The notes under the pieces are model-generated. The model saw only the letters and a program-made list of their open reading frames with translations, did not search any database and was not told where the DNA came from. DNA of 50,695 bases. It comes from Hondaea fermentalgiana. Its lineage: Eukaryota > Sar > Bigyra > Thraustochytrida > Thraustochytriidae. Shown in pieces: positions 8,461 to 17,846 of this stretch (position 1 is its first letter; the number at the start of each line of letters is the position of its first letter). The position numbers and the translations under genes were made by a program. The stretch spans positions 65,425 to 116,119 of the forward strand of contig NPFB01000126.1 of NCBI GenBank assembly GCA_014084085.1. Direction: 5' to 3'.

Positions 8461-9682
8461 TCATGTGTTTGGAGTTGGAAATCGATGAGGAGCAATCCCG
8501 AAGGAAAGAAGCTTGGAGGCAGTTCTGGAGAACTTCGCGCTTCCCTTGACGTTTTGCGGCGGAAAAACTGTAGTGTGAGCAGTGAACTTGCCAAGAGTTT
8601 TCGTGTGAGCCGTACTACTTTCGGACTTTGCTGTAGCTGATTCAGGAAAAGCATTAGGATCCACTTGAAATCTTCCTAGTGCAGTTGATGGCGGTTTTGC
8701 GGGAACAGGCAGACCTGATGCGCACTGCGCGATTGGGGGAAATGATCGTTGTGTGTGAACCTGAAAAGCACGCAATGATTTTCTTTGAGACGAGCACTGT
8801 TCGGCATGCTGCATTTGAGAGGATGACTTTGACGACGGAGGAAAACAGCGAGGCGCTGCACCAAATTTGACGAGTCCACGGGTCCTGCTCGAGGAAACCT
8901 GACGGTCCGCAGGTGGGAAGTGAGTCGTCGAAATGCCGAACGGCGCGAGTCCATTTTGCCGCACTGACGGGTTCTGATCGGGAGGAAATTTGGCTGGGTC
9001 CGCACGGAAACGCACAATCAATGATTCGTGAGCGCCTGTGCGAGCATGGTCCGGGGAGTGCTGCAAGTCATTCTGCGCGCGAGACGCATTAATTGTGGCC
9101 ACTGCAGGCTCGTCGCTGTGGGAAGATTCTTTCTGCTGCTGAGGCCGTGGTCTGCCAGGCAAGCCCTGCGGGTGCACTGCGAACTTGCGAAGACGGGCGA
9201 CAGGTCGCACGGCCCATGGATTCCGGAGCTCTGATCCCTTTTCTTCATCTTCAAAATCGGGCAATCGTGGCTTTTCCTCAACGCTCGGGCCTTGGAAGCG
9301 ATGGAGGAGCACCCGTTTTCCAGGGCTGCACCCACCTTCGGGCTCTGGCGTATACGTTTCATAAAAGGTTTCGAATTTTTCCTTTCGCTTCTCGCGCAGC
9401 CTTCGCTTGCGTTCGGCTAGGCTTTCCTCGTTTCCTGCAGCTTCATTCTGCGTCACGTTGTCACCTGCTGTCAGTAACCACGAACCTCTGGTCCACCTAC
9501 CTCGTCGTCTCGTCGTCGTTGTCGCCGTCGCCCCGCCCCGCCATCTTGCGGCTCTTTCGCTCTCTGTCTTTGCCGTCTACGCGCGAGCGCACAAGGCGAG
9601 ACGAAAGGGCTCAACTTACCCCTGTTGCACTCGCTGAACGCGCGCCCCGAAGGCTGCGCGCGCGCCAAGACCGAAGTTGCAT
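8461..9682 (-). CDS. Protein with eight LxxF...FPP repeats (one intron)
   Basis: The main exon (8461-9447) has no in-frame ATG before its repeat region; its longest frame begins with GTG at 9456. A GTAAGT donor at 9619-9614 follows an ATG-initiated exon (9682-9620, MQLRSWRARS...). A CTGAC branch-like site with a CAG at 9450-9448 gives an in-phase join, so the model is join(9620..9682, 8461..9447), about 349 residues. The N-terminal region is a basic helix (ESLAERKRRLREKRKEKFET). Then comes a motif repeated eight times, consensus L-x-x-F-x-[VA]-x-P-x-x-F-P-P, for example LVKFGAAPRCFPP, LGRFQVDPNAFP and LGKFTAHTTVFPP. The motifs are separated by 10-45 Ser/Gln-rich residues. No known family is recognised. 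The pattern suggests an unstructured scaffold that presents repeated short binding motifs. The exon 1 model is less certain than exon 2. Confidence 0.65.
8476..9192 (-). repeat. Eight-copy protein repeat LxxFx[VA]xPxxFPP
   Basis: The copies are LRKFAVHPQGLP, IVRFRADPAKFPP, LAPFGISTTHFPP, LVKFGAAPRCFPP, LRAFQVHTQRSFPP, LGRFQVDPNAFP, LGKFTAHTTVFPP and LLSFGIAPHRFP. The first Phe of each copy is spaced 58, 23, 25, 33, 32, 28 and 28 residues from the next. The linkers do not resemble each other and the DNA is not a tandem repeat, so the motif is under protein-level selection. Confidence 0.8.
9448..9619 (-). other. Predicted intron of the FPP-repeat gene (172 bp)
   Basis: The donor is GTAAGT reading leftward from 9619. 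The acceptor is GACGCAG ending at 9448. TTACTGAC, a good branch-point match, lies about 25 bases upstream of that acceptor. Two nearer CAGs sit within 6 bases of the branch site and would shift the frame. Removing the intron joins an ATG-started exon in phase 0 to a frame that otherwise lacks an ATG. Confidence 0.55.
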
Positions 9683-10019
9683 GGCCGCCTGTTCTCGCGT
9701 CGCGGCAAGGCTGGTTTTGCTCGTCGAGCTCGTCGTCGGTCTCTGCTTGCCACGGTCCGTCAACTCATGGGTCAGCCAGGCCCTTTGGCTGTCAAGGCGC
9801 AAGGGGCCGCACCGGGGCAAGACTATGATCTTGCTGACAGCTAGTAAGTAAGCCTGCCGTTGCAATGAACTGCAAGCCGTCCCCTCGGGCGCCTAAGAAG
9901 ATTTGGAATTCCTTAAAGAGAGGGCAAATGAATGACGCAGCATTGCTTGGATACAAAGCTCGTACTTCGTGATGACTTCTTTTGTTGTTGTGTTCTGATT
10001 TTTGTTTTTTACCTTCAAA
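9683..10019. other. Intergenic region 3' of the RAMA chromatin gene
   Basis: This contains the 3' UTR of the large chromatin gene and the promoter of the FPP-repeat gene. An ATG-led frame continues in phase upstream of the proposed start, from 9865 (MQRQAYLLAV...). A longer first exon is therefore possible. T-rich sequence lies at 9980-10015. Nothing else was recognised. Confidence 0.4.
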
Positions 10020-13000
10020 TTAGAGAGCAAATCCGTCCATGGACCAGGGGATAACATCCGAGCACATGTCAGGGTCGGTTCTGTCCATGCGGCCTGCGCT
10101 GACCTTTGCGAGGTGAGACTTGTCGAAAATCCTGAGAACGTTGGCGGCGCTCTCGCGCCAGCGCTCATCTTGAACGCGGTAGCAATCCGACTTTGCCCAA
10201 TCGACGGCAAGCATACGCGTTGGGTCGTTCGGGCCAAGCGAGATCCACTCGGTTAGAAGCGGATTGAAGGCGTATATGATGCGATAGGGGGTGTCCGCAT
10301 GGTGCGTAAAGTCCACCTCGGAGATCTTGGCAGGAAACCAGCCCACCGGATTTCCCGCAGGATACTCGAGCCTGGACATGACGATAGTGCCAGCCGTATA
10401 CACTGCAACGCGATCCTTGATGACGCGCTCACTTTTCACGAGACGGAGCTCCACACCGTCGCCAGAGCACAGCGGACAGATGAATTCACGCATCCTCTCG
10501 CCGTCTCGCTGCGAAATGTCAAAGTCAAAACAGCGTGGGTGGATCCACCCATTGCAAGCCCCAGTCGCCTTGGAGCACTGCAGATACCACCTACCCTCGC
10601 CCTCCATCTCGCTATCGTAGCCTTCGGACTCGCTGGCCGCCGCACTAGCATCATCATCTCCGTTGCGACGCTGACACATGCAATACATTTTCGAATCATT
10701 CGTCTGCCGCGGCGTATTCAAGGCTGCGCGCCCCGCCAACTTGCGACGCTTGCGCTTCTTGCGCCCAGGGCCCGCGCGACTGCTGACGCTTTGCGTTTCG
10801 TCTTCCTCGAGCGCGGTGTCGCCTTCGCCAACAGCGTCCTCGGTCGCAGCCGATGTTGCTTGCGGGCGCCACTGCAAATGAGGGGCCTCGAGGTACTGAT
10901 GCGAAGCAAGTTCGTCTTCTCGGGCGGTCAGGGCAGGCGGAGGCTGTTTCTTGGCGCGGAGCGCACGGATCTCCGAAAGCAGAGAATAGCTCTCTTTCAT
11001 TTTTTGCTGCCGACGCGACTCACGCACGGAGCGGTAGAGCTTGCGATACACGTGCAGGTTTTCAAAGCTTGTCTCCTCATTATCCTCGTCAATGCCGCTA
11101 CGCATGTCGTCATCGTCGTCGTCATCGTCGTCCATGTTGTTTTGGTCCTGATCGTCTTTGTTGCCTCGGCCCGCCTCCCCACTATCGCGGTCATCATCGC
11201 CGCCAGCACCACTACCGTTGCCACTTCCTGTTTCTGTGATCGCCGCCGCAGATCCGGGCGGAATGTAAAAGATTGAGTACCAGCCCGAGTCTGACCGAAC
11301 GTTCGGATTCACGCGCCGCTTAATTTCGATTGACCACAGCGAGGGACTCGCGTACTCGCCGTCCGTTACGCAGTCAACAATGATACCATCGGTGCGAAGA
11401 TCTGCCCAAAACTCGCGCCCCTTGTAACGTACGCGTAGCACACGTTTGCCGGGCCGCAAGACCTCTGCGTCAATCAGATTCTTCATGGTTTCATCCTTTT
11501 TCGAGCTGCGCACAGCCGGGAGCGGGCCAGCATTAGCCAGCTTGACGCCTGGAGGGAGGCGCGAGGCATCTTCGTCTTCGAGCTCGCTATCACTCTCAAT
11601 CTGCAGCTCAAAAAACCCTTGTTGGCGCGTCGCCTGCTGGCGTGTCGAGATGCGTCCGCCGCCGCGGCGCGAGCCCGGCTCTGCGCTCGACCATGGAGCC
11701 GTAGTAGTCGCTGGGCCTTGACCTGCGACGCCAAGATTTGCGACGCTGCTCCGAGTGGAAGATCCAAAGTTCGCAGGGAGCGAGGTCGAACACATTGAGT
11801 TCGTACGCTGCAGGTTGGCGCCAGAGGAAGTGCTGGCTACTGCCCCAGTCGTCACAGAGGATCGCCGCGAGGCGCGACCACTGGGCGCTGCATCGCCAGC
11901 GATGATTGGCTTCCCCGCGGGCGCGCCGGCCGCACCCTGCTCGGCGAGCTCTAGAGCCTGCTTCTTTTCCTGATACCTTGCCCGAATAGAGTCGAGAGTC
12001 TTGCCACGAAACACAATCGAGAGCCAGCCATTGTCCCCACTCAGCTTCGGGTTCGTTTTGCGCTTGCAGTGCACGCTAAAGCTGGACACCGAGTCAAAGA
12101 CGATCCCGTCGCAAAGAATAGTACCATCCGGATTCAAGGTCGCCTGGGTCAGGTTGTTCTGATACTCGACCAGCAAGACACCCTCGCCAGGCTCCAGAAA
12201 CCCAAGCTTGATCATATCGAGCAGAATACCGGGCACGTTCTTTGGTGTGCGAAGAGGAGTCGTCGCGCCCGAGGAGCTTCCGGCGAGGATGCCCGTTCCG
12301 ACACCGGTATCAAGGTTACTTGGGCGTGCCCCCGCACCGTTCTCGGCCAAATCTGTTCCTCGCGGCGACATGTCTCCGCCATGCCCATCTTCATCGGCAG
12401 CATTGTATTCAGGGGGTAAGCCCGCGTTTGTCCCCTCTGTGACAAAAGCCTTCCAGCGGGCGTACTCGGGCATATCCTTGTACTGCTTGTAATAGTACGC
12501 GATGAGGTCGTGCGGAGACTTGCCGTTGTTGCGGAAGATCGGGTCATTCCTATAGATTGAAATAAAGTCCTTTAGACTCTCGTACATGCCCTTGTTGAAA
12601 GCGCGGCGTTCAGCGGGCGTCCAGTCGAGGGTCGTGTCGGCGCGATCGTCCGCGTCGATGGGCAGGGGTTCTGGTTCGTTGTGCATGAGCTTGTTCCACG
12701 CCCCGATGCTGCCCTTACCCTTGCCCACCAGCAGAGGGTCCTTCACCTTTCGGAGCATTGCTGGAATTTCCACCTGAAAGTCGTTACCCACACGAGCGCC
12801 AGGGCCTTGCGGCAGAATTGTACCGCCATCTTTGATCGCACCAGGAGGCATCCCTGCGTTGGCATCAAGTTCTTTCAGGGCAGCGAGATCGTCCTTGAGC
12901 GCCGCAGACGTGCTGTCTGCGGCCGAGGATCCGATAGAGTTGCGTCGGCTTGCTCGTCCGCCTCGCTCGCTGCCCTCGCCAGGAAGGCCACTGCGACTGA

Positions 13001-14747
13001 CCTCATGTCCAGCCGCTCGGTCCTTTGATGCGAGCGCGCTGTCGGCTTCGTCATTGTTCTTGTCGTTCTTGGTATTATCAATGTTGTCGGCACGCTCATC
13101 GTCGTCGTCGTCTTCTTCCATCGCGTCACCATCATCACCCTTGCGAGAGCGGCTACTACGCCTGCGACGCTTGCCATCCGCAGGGTCCGCATCAGCGGAA
13201 GCTTCGCCCGAAAGATCGCGATGGCCTCCGATGGCCACCGCCGCCGCTGCGTCTGCGGCGCTATCGGTGGAGCGTTTACGCTTCGCCACTACGCGCGGAG
13301 ACATGACGTGCGGGTGGTGCTTGTCGCTGTCGAAAATCGATGCCCCTCCGGGCGGTTTGCGCACCGACTTGGAAGGCTCATTGGGAAATGGGCATTCGTT
13401 CGCCGTGCGCACGGTTTCGCTGGTGGGCGGGCCCGCGCCAAAGACGGGTGATTGCGATCGTGAAGCTGCGAGAATGTCGCCTGGCATGCTCGAGCCGTCG
13501 TCGCTGCGCCGCGGGGACCCCTCGCCAGGGGCACGTTCGCCTCGCACAGCAGAGTTCCACGAAAAGACGGTCTCGTCCTTATGGTCCATGCCACCCACTG
13601 CGCCGGCGGACCCGCTTCCAGACTGCGCAGAGAGTCTTCGCTGCCTCGGGGACATCCCGTTCCAGATACGTGGGGACCCTCCCAAAAGCATGCGGCTACT
13701 TGAACCAGGAGAGAGACTTCCGTGGCGCTGGCGCGGATGAGCAGTCCCTGCAGGAGGCTCGTCGATGGCCCACTGTGCGCTGGACGTGCGTTCAAGTGGC
13801 GCAAGTGCCAAGTCTTCTGTCTCTGACTTGGTTCCGACACGAGCCAGGCCTGTATCCTCCTTTACAGCAGGACTTGCGGCATTTGAAGCTGCAGTTGCGG
13901 CATCAGCAGCTGCAGGAAGACTTGCATCAGCCGCTTTGGTCGTTTCGGCAGCATCGTCAGCAGCAGCAGCAGCAGCAGCAGAAATAGCAGGAGAGGATGA
14001 CGTCACTTTGCCATTCTTCGTCTCTTCTTTGATTGCATCTGCGACGGGGTCCGAGTCTTTGTCTGTCTTCTTTTTCTTTTCCTCCTCCTCCTTTCCCTCT
14101 TCTTCTACTTTGACGGCCTTGTCGCCGACCTTTGTGATATCAGACTCACTCTTTAATCCGAGGGAATCCTTGGCGCTGGCCGCAAGAGCTTTCTCGACAC
14201 TTGAGGTGTTCTCGGAGGACTCCGTTTTCACAAGTTTCGTCACGGATTTTGTATCCTCATCTTTCGGCCTACTTGTACTCTTCACAGGGCTCACAAGGTC
14301 GCACGCTTTGACACTGCCAGCGCCGCCCATTACGGGTACAGGGTCCCCTTCACGTCTGATACAAAGCTGATTTGAGAGTCTGTTCTTGAAGTGCAGCTCC
14401 ACCATGCCTTCTCTACTCCAAAAGAAGGTGTCTCCAGTCTTGATTTTGAGCCGCGTGGAGGGCTTTGCGCTATTTTGGTAGTACGCCATGGCGTTCTGTC
14501 CTTGGCAGAGGCATTCGAGCCCCCTGGGACGCCCTGTAACACGGAGTTGTTTCCGGCTCACTTTCATGTCTTCGATGCCAAGCAATGATTCGGTCATGCT
14601 AGGGTAGTCTCGACCGATAATTTGCTCCTCTCCGATTGCGATTCGGCGAAGAGCCTCCGTTTGTCGCGATGGATCGAAAACAACCCAGACTGTTGTCTTG
14701 GCTGGCGGTGATGCGGATGCATCCTCGCCGTCCTTATTGTCGGTCAT
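10020..14747 (-). CDS. FHA-ELM2-SANT-RAMA-RAMA-PHD-Tudor-like chromatin protein
   Basis: This is a 1575-residue nuclear protein starting at ATG 14747. Residues about 18-122 form an FHA domain of PNKP/aprataxin type (IIGRDYPS; phosphopeptide-binding R46, S64 and R65 in KVSRKQLRV). Residues about 130-640 are acidic, Ala- and Ser-rich linker with basic patches. ELM2 starts at 651 (ARVGNDFQVEIPAMLRK). SANT follows at 707-768 (DWTPAERRAFNKGMYESL; HDLIAYYYKQYK); the ELM2-SANT pair typically recruits histone deacetylase. Two RAMA domains lie at 836-925 (LNPDGTILCDGIVF; NGWLSIVF) and 1084-1164 (LRTDGIIVDC; SGWYSIFY). A PHD finger has all eight ligands: C1356, C1358, C1391, C1398, H1403, C1406, C1424, C1427. 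The C-terminal region (about 1441-1520, GWFPAKI...YRIIYAF...EWISL) is Tudor/MBT-like. It probably reads modified DNA and histones and recruits deacetylase. One continuous frame; no introns needed. Confidence 0.85.
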   Translation of the reverse strand: MTDNKDGEDASASPPAKTTVWVVFDPSRQTEALRRIAIGEEQIIGRDYPSMTESLLGIEDMKVSRKQLRVTGRPRGLECLCQGQNAMAYYQNSAKPSTRLKIKTGDTFFWSREGMVELHFKNRLSNQLCIRREGDPVPVMGGAGSVKACDLVSPVKSTSRPKDEDTKSVTKLVKTESSENTSSVEKALAASAKDSLGLKSESDITKVGDKAVKVEEEGKEEEEKKKKTDKDSDPVADAIKEETKNGKVTSSSPAISAAAAAAADDAAETTKAADASLPAAADAATAASNAASPAVKEDTGLARVGTKSETEDLALAPLERTSSAQWAIDEPPAGTAHPRQRHGSLSPGSSSRMLLGGSPRIWNGMSPRQRRLSAQSGSGSAGAVGGMDHKDETVFSWNSAVRGERAPGEGSPRRSDDGSSMPGDILAASRSQSPVFGAGPPTSETVRTANECPFPNEPSKSVRKPPGGASIFDSDKHHPHVMSPRVVAKRKRSTDSAADAAAAVAIGGHRDLSGEASADADPADGKRRRRSSRSRKGDDGDAMEEDDDDDERADNIDNTKNDKNNDEADSALASKDRAAGHEVSRSGLPGEGSERGGRASRRNSIGSSAADSTSAALKDDLAALKELDANAGMPPGAIKDGGTILPQGPGARVGNDFQVEIPAMLRKVKDPLLVGKGKGSIGAWNKLMHNEPEPLPIDADDRADTTLDWTPAERRAFNKGMYESLKDFISIYRNDPIFRNNGKSPHDLIAYYYKQYKDMPEYARWKAFVTEGTNAGLPPEYNAADEDGHGGDMSPRGTDLAENGAGARPSNLDTGVGTGILAGSSSGATTPLRTPKNVPGILLDMIKLGFLEPGEGVLLVEYQNNLTQATLNPDGTILCDGIVFDSVSSFSVHCKRKTNPKLSGDNGWLSIVFRGKTLDSIRARYQEKKQALELAEQGAAGAPAGKPIIAGDAAPSGRASRRSSVTTGAVASTSSGANLQRTNSMCSTSLPANFGSSTRSSVANLGVAGQGPATTTAPWSSAEPGSRRGGGRISTRQQATRQQGFFELQIESDSELEDEDASRLPPGVKLANAGPLPAVRSSKKDETMKNLIDAEVLRPGKRVLRVRYKGREFWADLRTDGIIVDCVTDGEYASPSLWSIEIKRRVNPNVRSDSGWYSIFYIPPGSAAAITETGSGNGSGAGGDDDRDSGEAGRGNKDDQDQNNMDDDDDDDDDMRSGIDEDNEETSFENLHVYRKLYRSVRESRRQQKMKESYSLLSEIRALRAKKQPPPALTAREDELASHQYLEAPHLQWRPQATSAATEDAVGEGDTALEEDETQSVSSRAGPGRKKRKRRKLAGRAALNTPRQTNDSKMYCMCQRRNGDDDASAAASESEGYDSEMEGEGRWYLQCSKATGACNGWIHPRCFDFDISQRDGERMREFICPLCSGDGVELRLVKSERVIKDRVAVYTAGTIVMSRLEYPAGNPVGWFPAKISEVDFTHHADTPYRIIYAFNPLLTEWISLGPNDPTRMLAVDWAKSDCYRVQDERWRESAANVLRIFDKSHLAKVSAGRMDRTDPDMCSDVIPWSMDGFAL

Positions 14748-15011
14748 CTCGTGATTGTGTTTCGCCCGCTAGGAAATAAGAAGGTGGAAGGGACACCACG
14801 AGTCTTTGCTCTTCGGAGCAGAGACAGCGTCAGAAGCGGAATCTCTTGGCCTTTGTCTGTACCTGCTCGCCTTGAGAATAGTTGTCGTTCTTGTTGGTCT
14901 GTCCTTTTCTCCCCGCCTTGAACCCCTCCAAAAGAAGAAAAAAAAAACACTTCACACGCTAGCAGGTCGCAACGATGCTGCGGCTGCAAAGGGAAAAAGC
15001 CTCCCTTTCCT

Positions 15012-15063
<52 letters not shown>

Positions 15064-16279
15064 TCCCAGGCAGGCCAGCCTCCCAAGCGCGGAGACGCAG
15101 CGCCCGCGTAGATGCCGGTGACGTTCCGCGTTGTGCCTCTCGCGCGCTGGGGCGTAAGCGGCCGCGCCCAAGGTCCGAGGTCGCGGCCGCAAAGTCCACG
15201 CGGCGTTAAGAACAGCAAGAGCAGGCAGCAGCAGCGGCAGCAGTAGCAGCGGCAGCAGCAGCAGAAGCCGCAAACCGGCAGAAGGAGCCGTGAAGCCTCG
15301 CAAACCTGGCGACGGCCGCTTCCGGTGTCGCCGGCGCTTTTGCTGGGCCGCGCTTGCGGGAGCTCTCGCCCTTTCGCCGCGGAAGGCGCAGAAGAGCGCC
15401 GCGAAGAGCGCGCAGCGGCACCGCGACGTGCGCGGCCGAGACGAGGTTTTGGTTTTGGTTTTGATTTTTTATTTTTGTTTTGATTTGCTCGATCGATCAA
15501 TCAGTGTCGCTCCGAAAGCGAAAGAGAAAGAAGGAATGGGATATACTTGACTTACCCTATACTGCACTTGCTATACACAATGGCTTATTCGAACCGTCGC
15601 AGCAGCAGCAGCGATTGACCGTGACGGTGACGGAGTCAGAGAGAACCTTGCAAAGGCGCAACTGCAGGGTCGCTGTGTAAGATCCGCTGGACCTGGTGGT
15701 GACGAGCACGTTATAAGGATGAATTCTATGGATTATTGGGACACTCGCTCGCCGATCCGCTGCAGGAAAACGTTTGATTTGTTTTCTTTCAAGTTTTTTG
15801 TTTTTTCTGCTTTGTTTTGTTTTGTTCTGTTTTGTTTCGTTTTGTTTTTGCTTCTTCTTTTTTCTTCACTGTCAGCCAGGAGTGAAAATCGCAAATTTTG
15901 CTCTCTGCATACTTTGGGACTTTTTTATCATGCGTTTGGTAGTCGTCTCAGCATGAGAGACAGAGCGCAAACTAAACTAAACACAAAGCAGGACCTTCAC
16001 ATGAACTTGAAAGAAACAACCAAGATGCCGTGAGCATGCGTGGATTCCGTAAGGAAAAACTTCGATTGTGATAAAGGCTATCTCTCCTCCGTTTCCAGTA
16101 AGGTTGACCTAAACTTCTAGACTTTTACGCCAAGGTCTAGGCCTTTCAAAGCATAAAAATATAGAAGAAAAGATGATTCTGGCCCAAGCCAATTGGACCA
16201 GCCTGCCTGAGCCTGACGCAGGGAAAAAGGCCACTCTCTTTTAGTTCCTCACTTTGCAAAATCCAGCGAGGTAATCAAA
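14748..16279. other. Long intergenic region with (CTTT)n and T-rich tracts
   Basis: This holds the upstream region of the chromatin gene and the 3' UTR of the YbaK-EMAPII gene. It contains a 55-bp CTTT microsatellite, GCAGCAG/GCAGCGG trinucleotide runs (about 15216-15275), GGTTTTGG runs (about 15446-15485) and TTTTGTTTTG runs (about 15775-15870). Frames here (for example 15290-15550 and 15719-16033) are translations of these tracts and are not called. On the minus strand, TTTCCTAG just upstream of ATG 14747 could be a 5'-UTR intron acceptor, with no matching donor recognised. Confidence 0.45.
15011..15065. repeat. (CTTT)n microsatellite
   Basis: About 13-14 nearly perfect copies of the tetranucleotide, about 260 bp upstream of the chromatin gene start. 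This is a likely length-polymorphic site. Confidence 0.95.
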
Positions 16280-17746
16280 TCAGGCGACCAAGGCGGGCAA
16301 GGGGATCCCATCCGCCGTGCAGACCGCACCATCACCATCACCAACAACAACCCAGGGAACACCAGCGAGCGAGGCACGAAAGCTACCGTCGACAGCGAGA
16401 TCTGGAAGAACCTTTTCAAGAATCTTCTTCTTTTTCATCTGCGCAGCGCTTGCGGGCTCTCCGGGCGTTCCTGAAGAGCCAAGGAGTCCGATTCGGGCCC
16501 CAGGCTGCGCATCAGGCGGAGCTTCCACAAGCAAAAGAGCGTCTGTTGCCGTCGATTTGGCGCACATGACCATGCCTGCAGAAGGAATTCCGGCAAGCTT
16601 TTGCGGCTTGAGGTTGCACACGACGACAACGCGACGACCAACAATGTCCGCTGGCTCATAGTATTTGCCAATGCCAGAGAGAATCTGACGGGGCTCCGCG
16701 TTCTCGCCTTCGTCGCCAACGTCAATTTTCTCGATGAGGAGTTTGTCTGATTCAGGATGCCGCTCTGCGCCAATAATGAGACCTACACGCAGATCGACAA
16801 GCCCAAAGGCGCTCTCTAGGTCTGCATTAAGGCTTGCTGCGGGCGCGGGCGCGGACGTGGACGCAGGAGGTGCATCGCCACCAGTAGCAGACGCGGGCGC
16901 CGCCGCAGCCGCAGCCGCAGCCGCAGACGCAGGCGCGGACGCGGACGCAGGTGCAGGCGCGAGCGCCTCGACGCGAGGAACTGAACACTTCACAACAAAG
17001 GCACCAGTGGCCTTGGCAAACTGCTGCGCGTTGACCTGGAGCTTGAGGTCGACCTCACCACCCCCCAGGTAAATGACGCCCGGCTCGAGCTCGGCGACTT
17101 CGCGCGCCACAATCACAGTGACCTCGCTCTCCGCCTTGAGGCCGAGCGGCGCAACGGCGTTGTGCTCGAATCCGCAGATCGCGTCAGCCTCCTCCGGCGT
17201 CGCGTGGCGAAAGCTGTATTTGGCCTTGGGCGGGCGGTCCTCCTCCGGCACGAGGTTTCGAATAGCGCGCCAAAGCGCGTCATCGTCGAGCTTGGCCACG
17301 TACTGCACAATGACGAGGAAATACTGGGCATTTTCTGGGCCCTTGTACGCGCTCTCGTCCCAGGCCACGTTCTACCAAAAGAAAATCCATGGCCGCCGCC
17401 GCCGCCGCAGGGATGCATCACGAGCTTGATGGTCAGTTTTGGGGACGATTCTTGCTGCCGGTGCTGGCGCCCTTGCGGGTGCCCTCTGAGGTCTCTCTCC
17501 GCGCCTCGGACGCGACACGCCGGCGGACTTACCTTGACAAGGACGCTCTTGCACAGCTGCGCCTTGCCGCGCACCGCGTGCAGCAGCTTCGCGCGCTCGT
17601 CGAGGCTGCGCTCGTAGTAGTCCCCCGGGACCCTGTAGAACCTGTGCGCGACCCCGAGCTGCCTGCACCGCGCCGCGACCCTCGCGTGCGCCTCGCTGCG
17701 CTGCTCCTCCTCCGCCTCGCGCCCCAGCTCCACGCTCCGCGCCGCC
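16280..17746 (-). CDS. YbaK-type aminoacyl-tRNA deacylase fused to EMAPII/AIMP1 tRNA-binding domain (5' end in gap)
   Basis: Exon 2 is 16280-17371. Exon 1 runs from 17533 into the N gap at 17747, so the start is missing. Exon 1 encodes VAHRFYRVPGDYYERSLDER and LCKSVLVK. Exon 2 continues NVAWDES...AQYFLVIVQYVAKL, GFEHNAVAPLGL and GGGEVDLKLQVNA. These are the signatures of the eukaryotic YbaK/ProX-like editing family, which hydrolyses mischarged aminoacyl-tRNA; the conserved Lys of LCKS is the expected catalytic residue. An Ala/Pro linker follows. Next is an EMAPII-type OB fold (VDLRVGLIIGAERHPESDKL; VVVVCNLKPQKLAGIPSAGM) and the AIMP1-specific C-terminal extension (KILEKVLPDL; GVPWVVVGDG). The fusion would bring an editing activity to tRNA through the AIMP1/Arc1p-like module. 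It is divergent from the CLC gene across the gap. Confidence 0.88.
17372..17532 (-). other. Intron within the YbaK domain (161 bp)
   Basis: The donor is AAG|GTAAGT at 17532 and the acceptor TTTTGGTAG|AAC ends at 17372. A CTGAC branch-like site lies about 60 bases upstream. Splicing is phase 0 and joins LCKSVLVK to NVAWDES, restoring a continuous YbaK domain. The unspliced frame loses similarity immediately after the donor. Confidence 0.88.
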
Positions 17747-17846
17747 NNNNNNNNNNNNNNNNNNNNNNNNNNNNNNNNNNNNNNNNNNNNNNNNNNNNNN
17801 NNNNNNNNNNNNNNNNNNNNNNNNNNNNNNNNNNNNNNNNNNNNNN
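17747..17846. other. Assembly gap of exactly 100 N
   Basis: A run of 100 undetermined bases, a conventional placeholder for a gap of unknown size. Both flanking genes (YbaK-EMAPII leftward, CLC rightward) are open into it, so it hides both start codons and their shared divergent promoter. Flanks are extremely GC-rich. Confidence 0.98.

Noticed and set aside
9093..9851. 252-residue + strand frame
   Set aside because: It is antisense to the FPP-repeat gene and its intron, with no domain-like pattern; the minus strand carries the conserved repeat.
14744..15303. Overlapping minus-strand frames containing KERKKERKKE
   Set aside because: They are translations of the CTTT microsatellite and GC-rich flanks; the chromatin gene has its own good ATG at 14747.
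15719..16033. Short + strand frame with a hydrophobic FCFVLFCFVLF stretch
   Set aside because: It is produced by TTTTGTTTTG simple repeats and is not a credible membrane protein.
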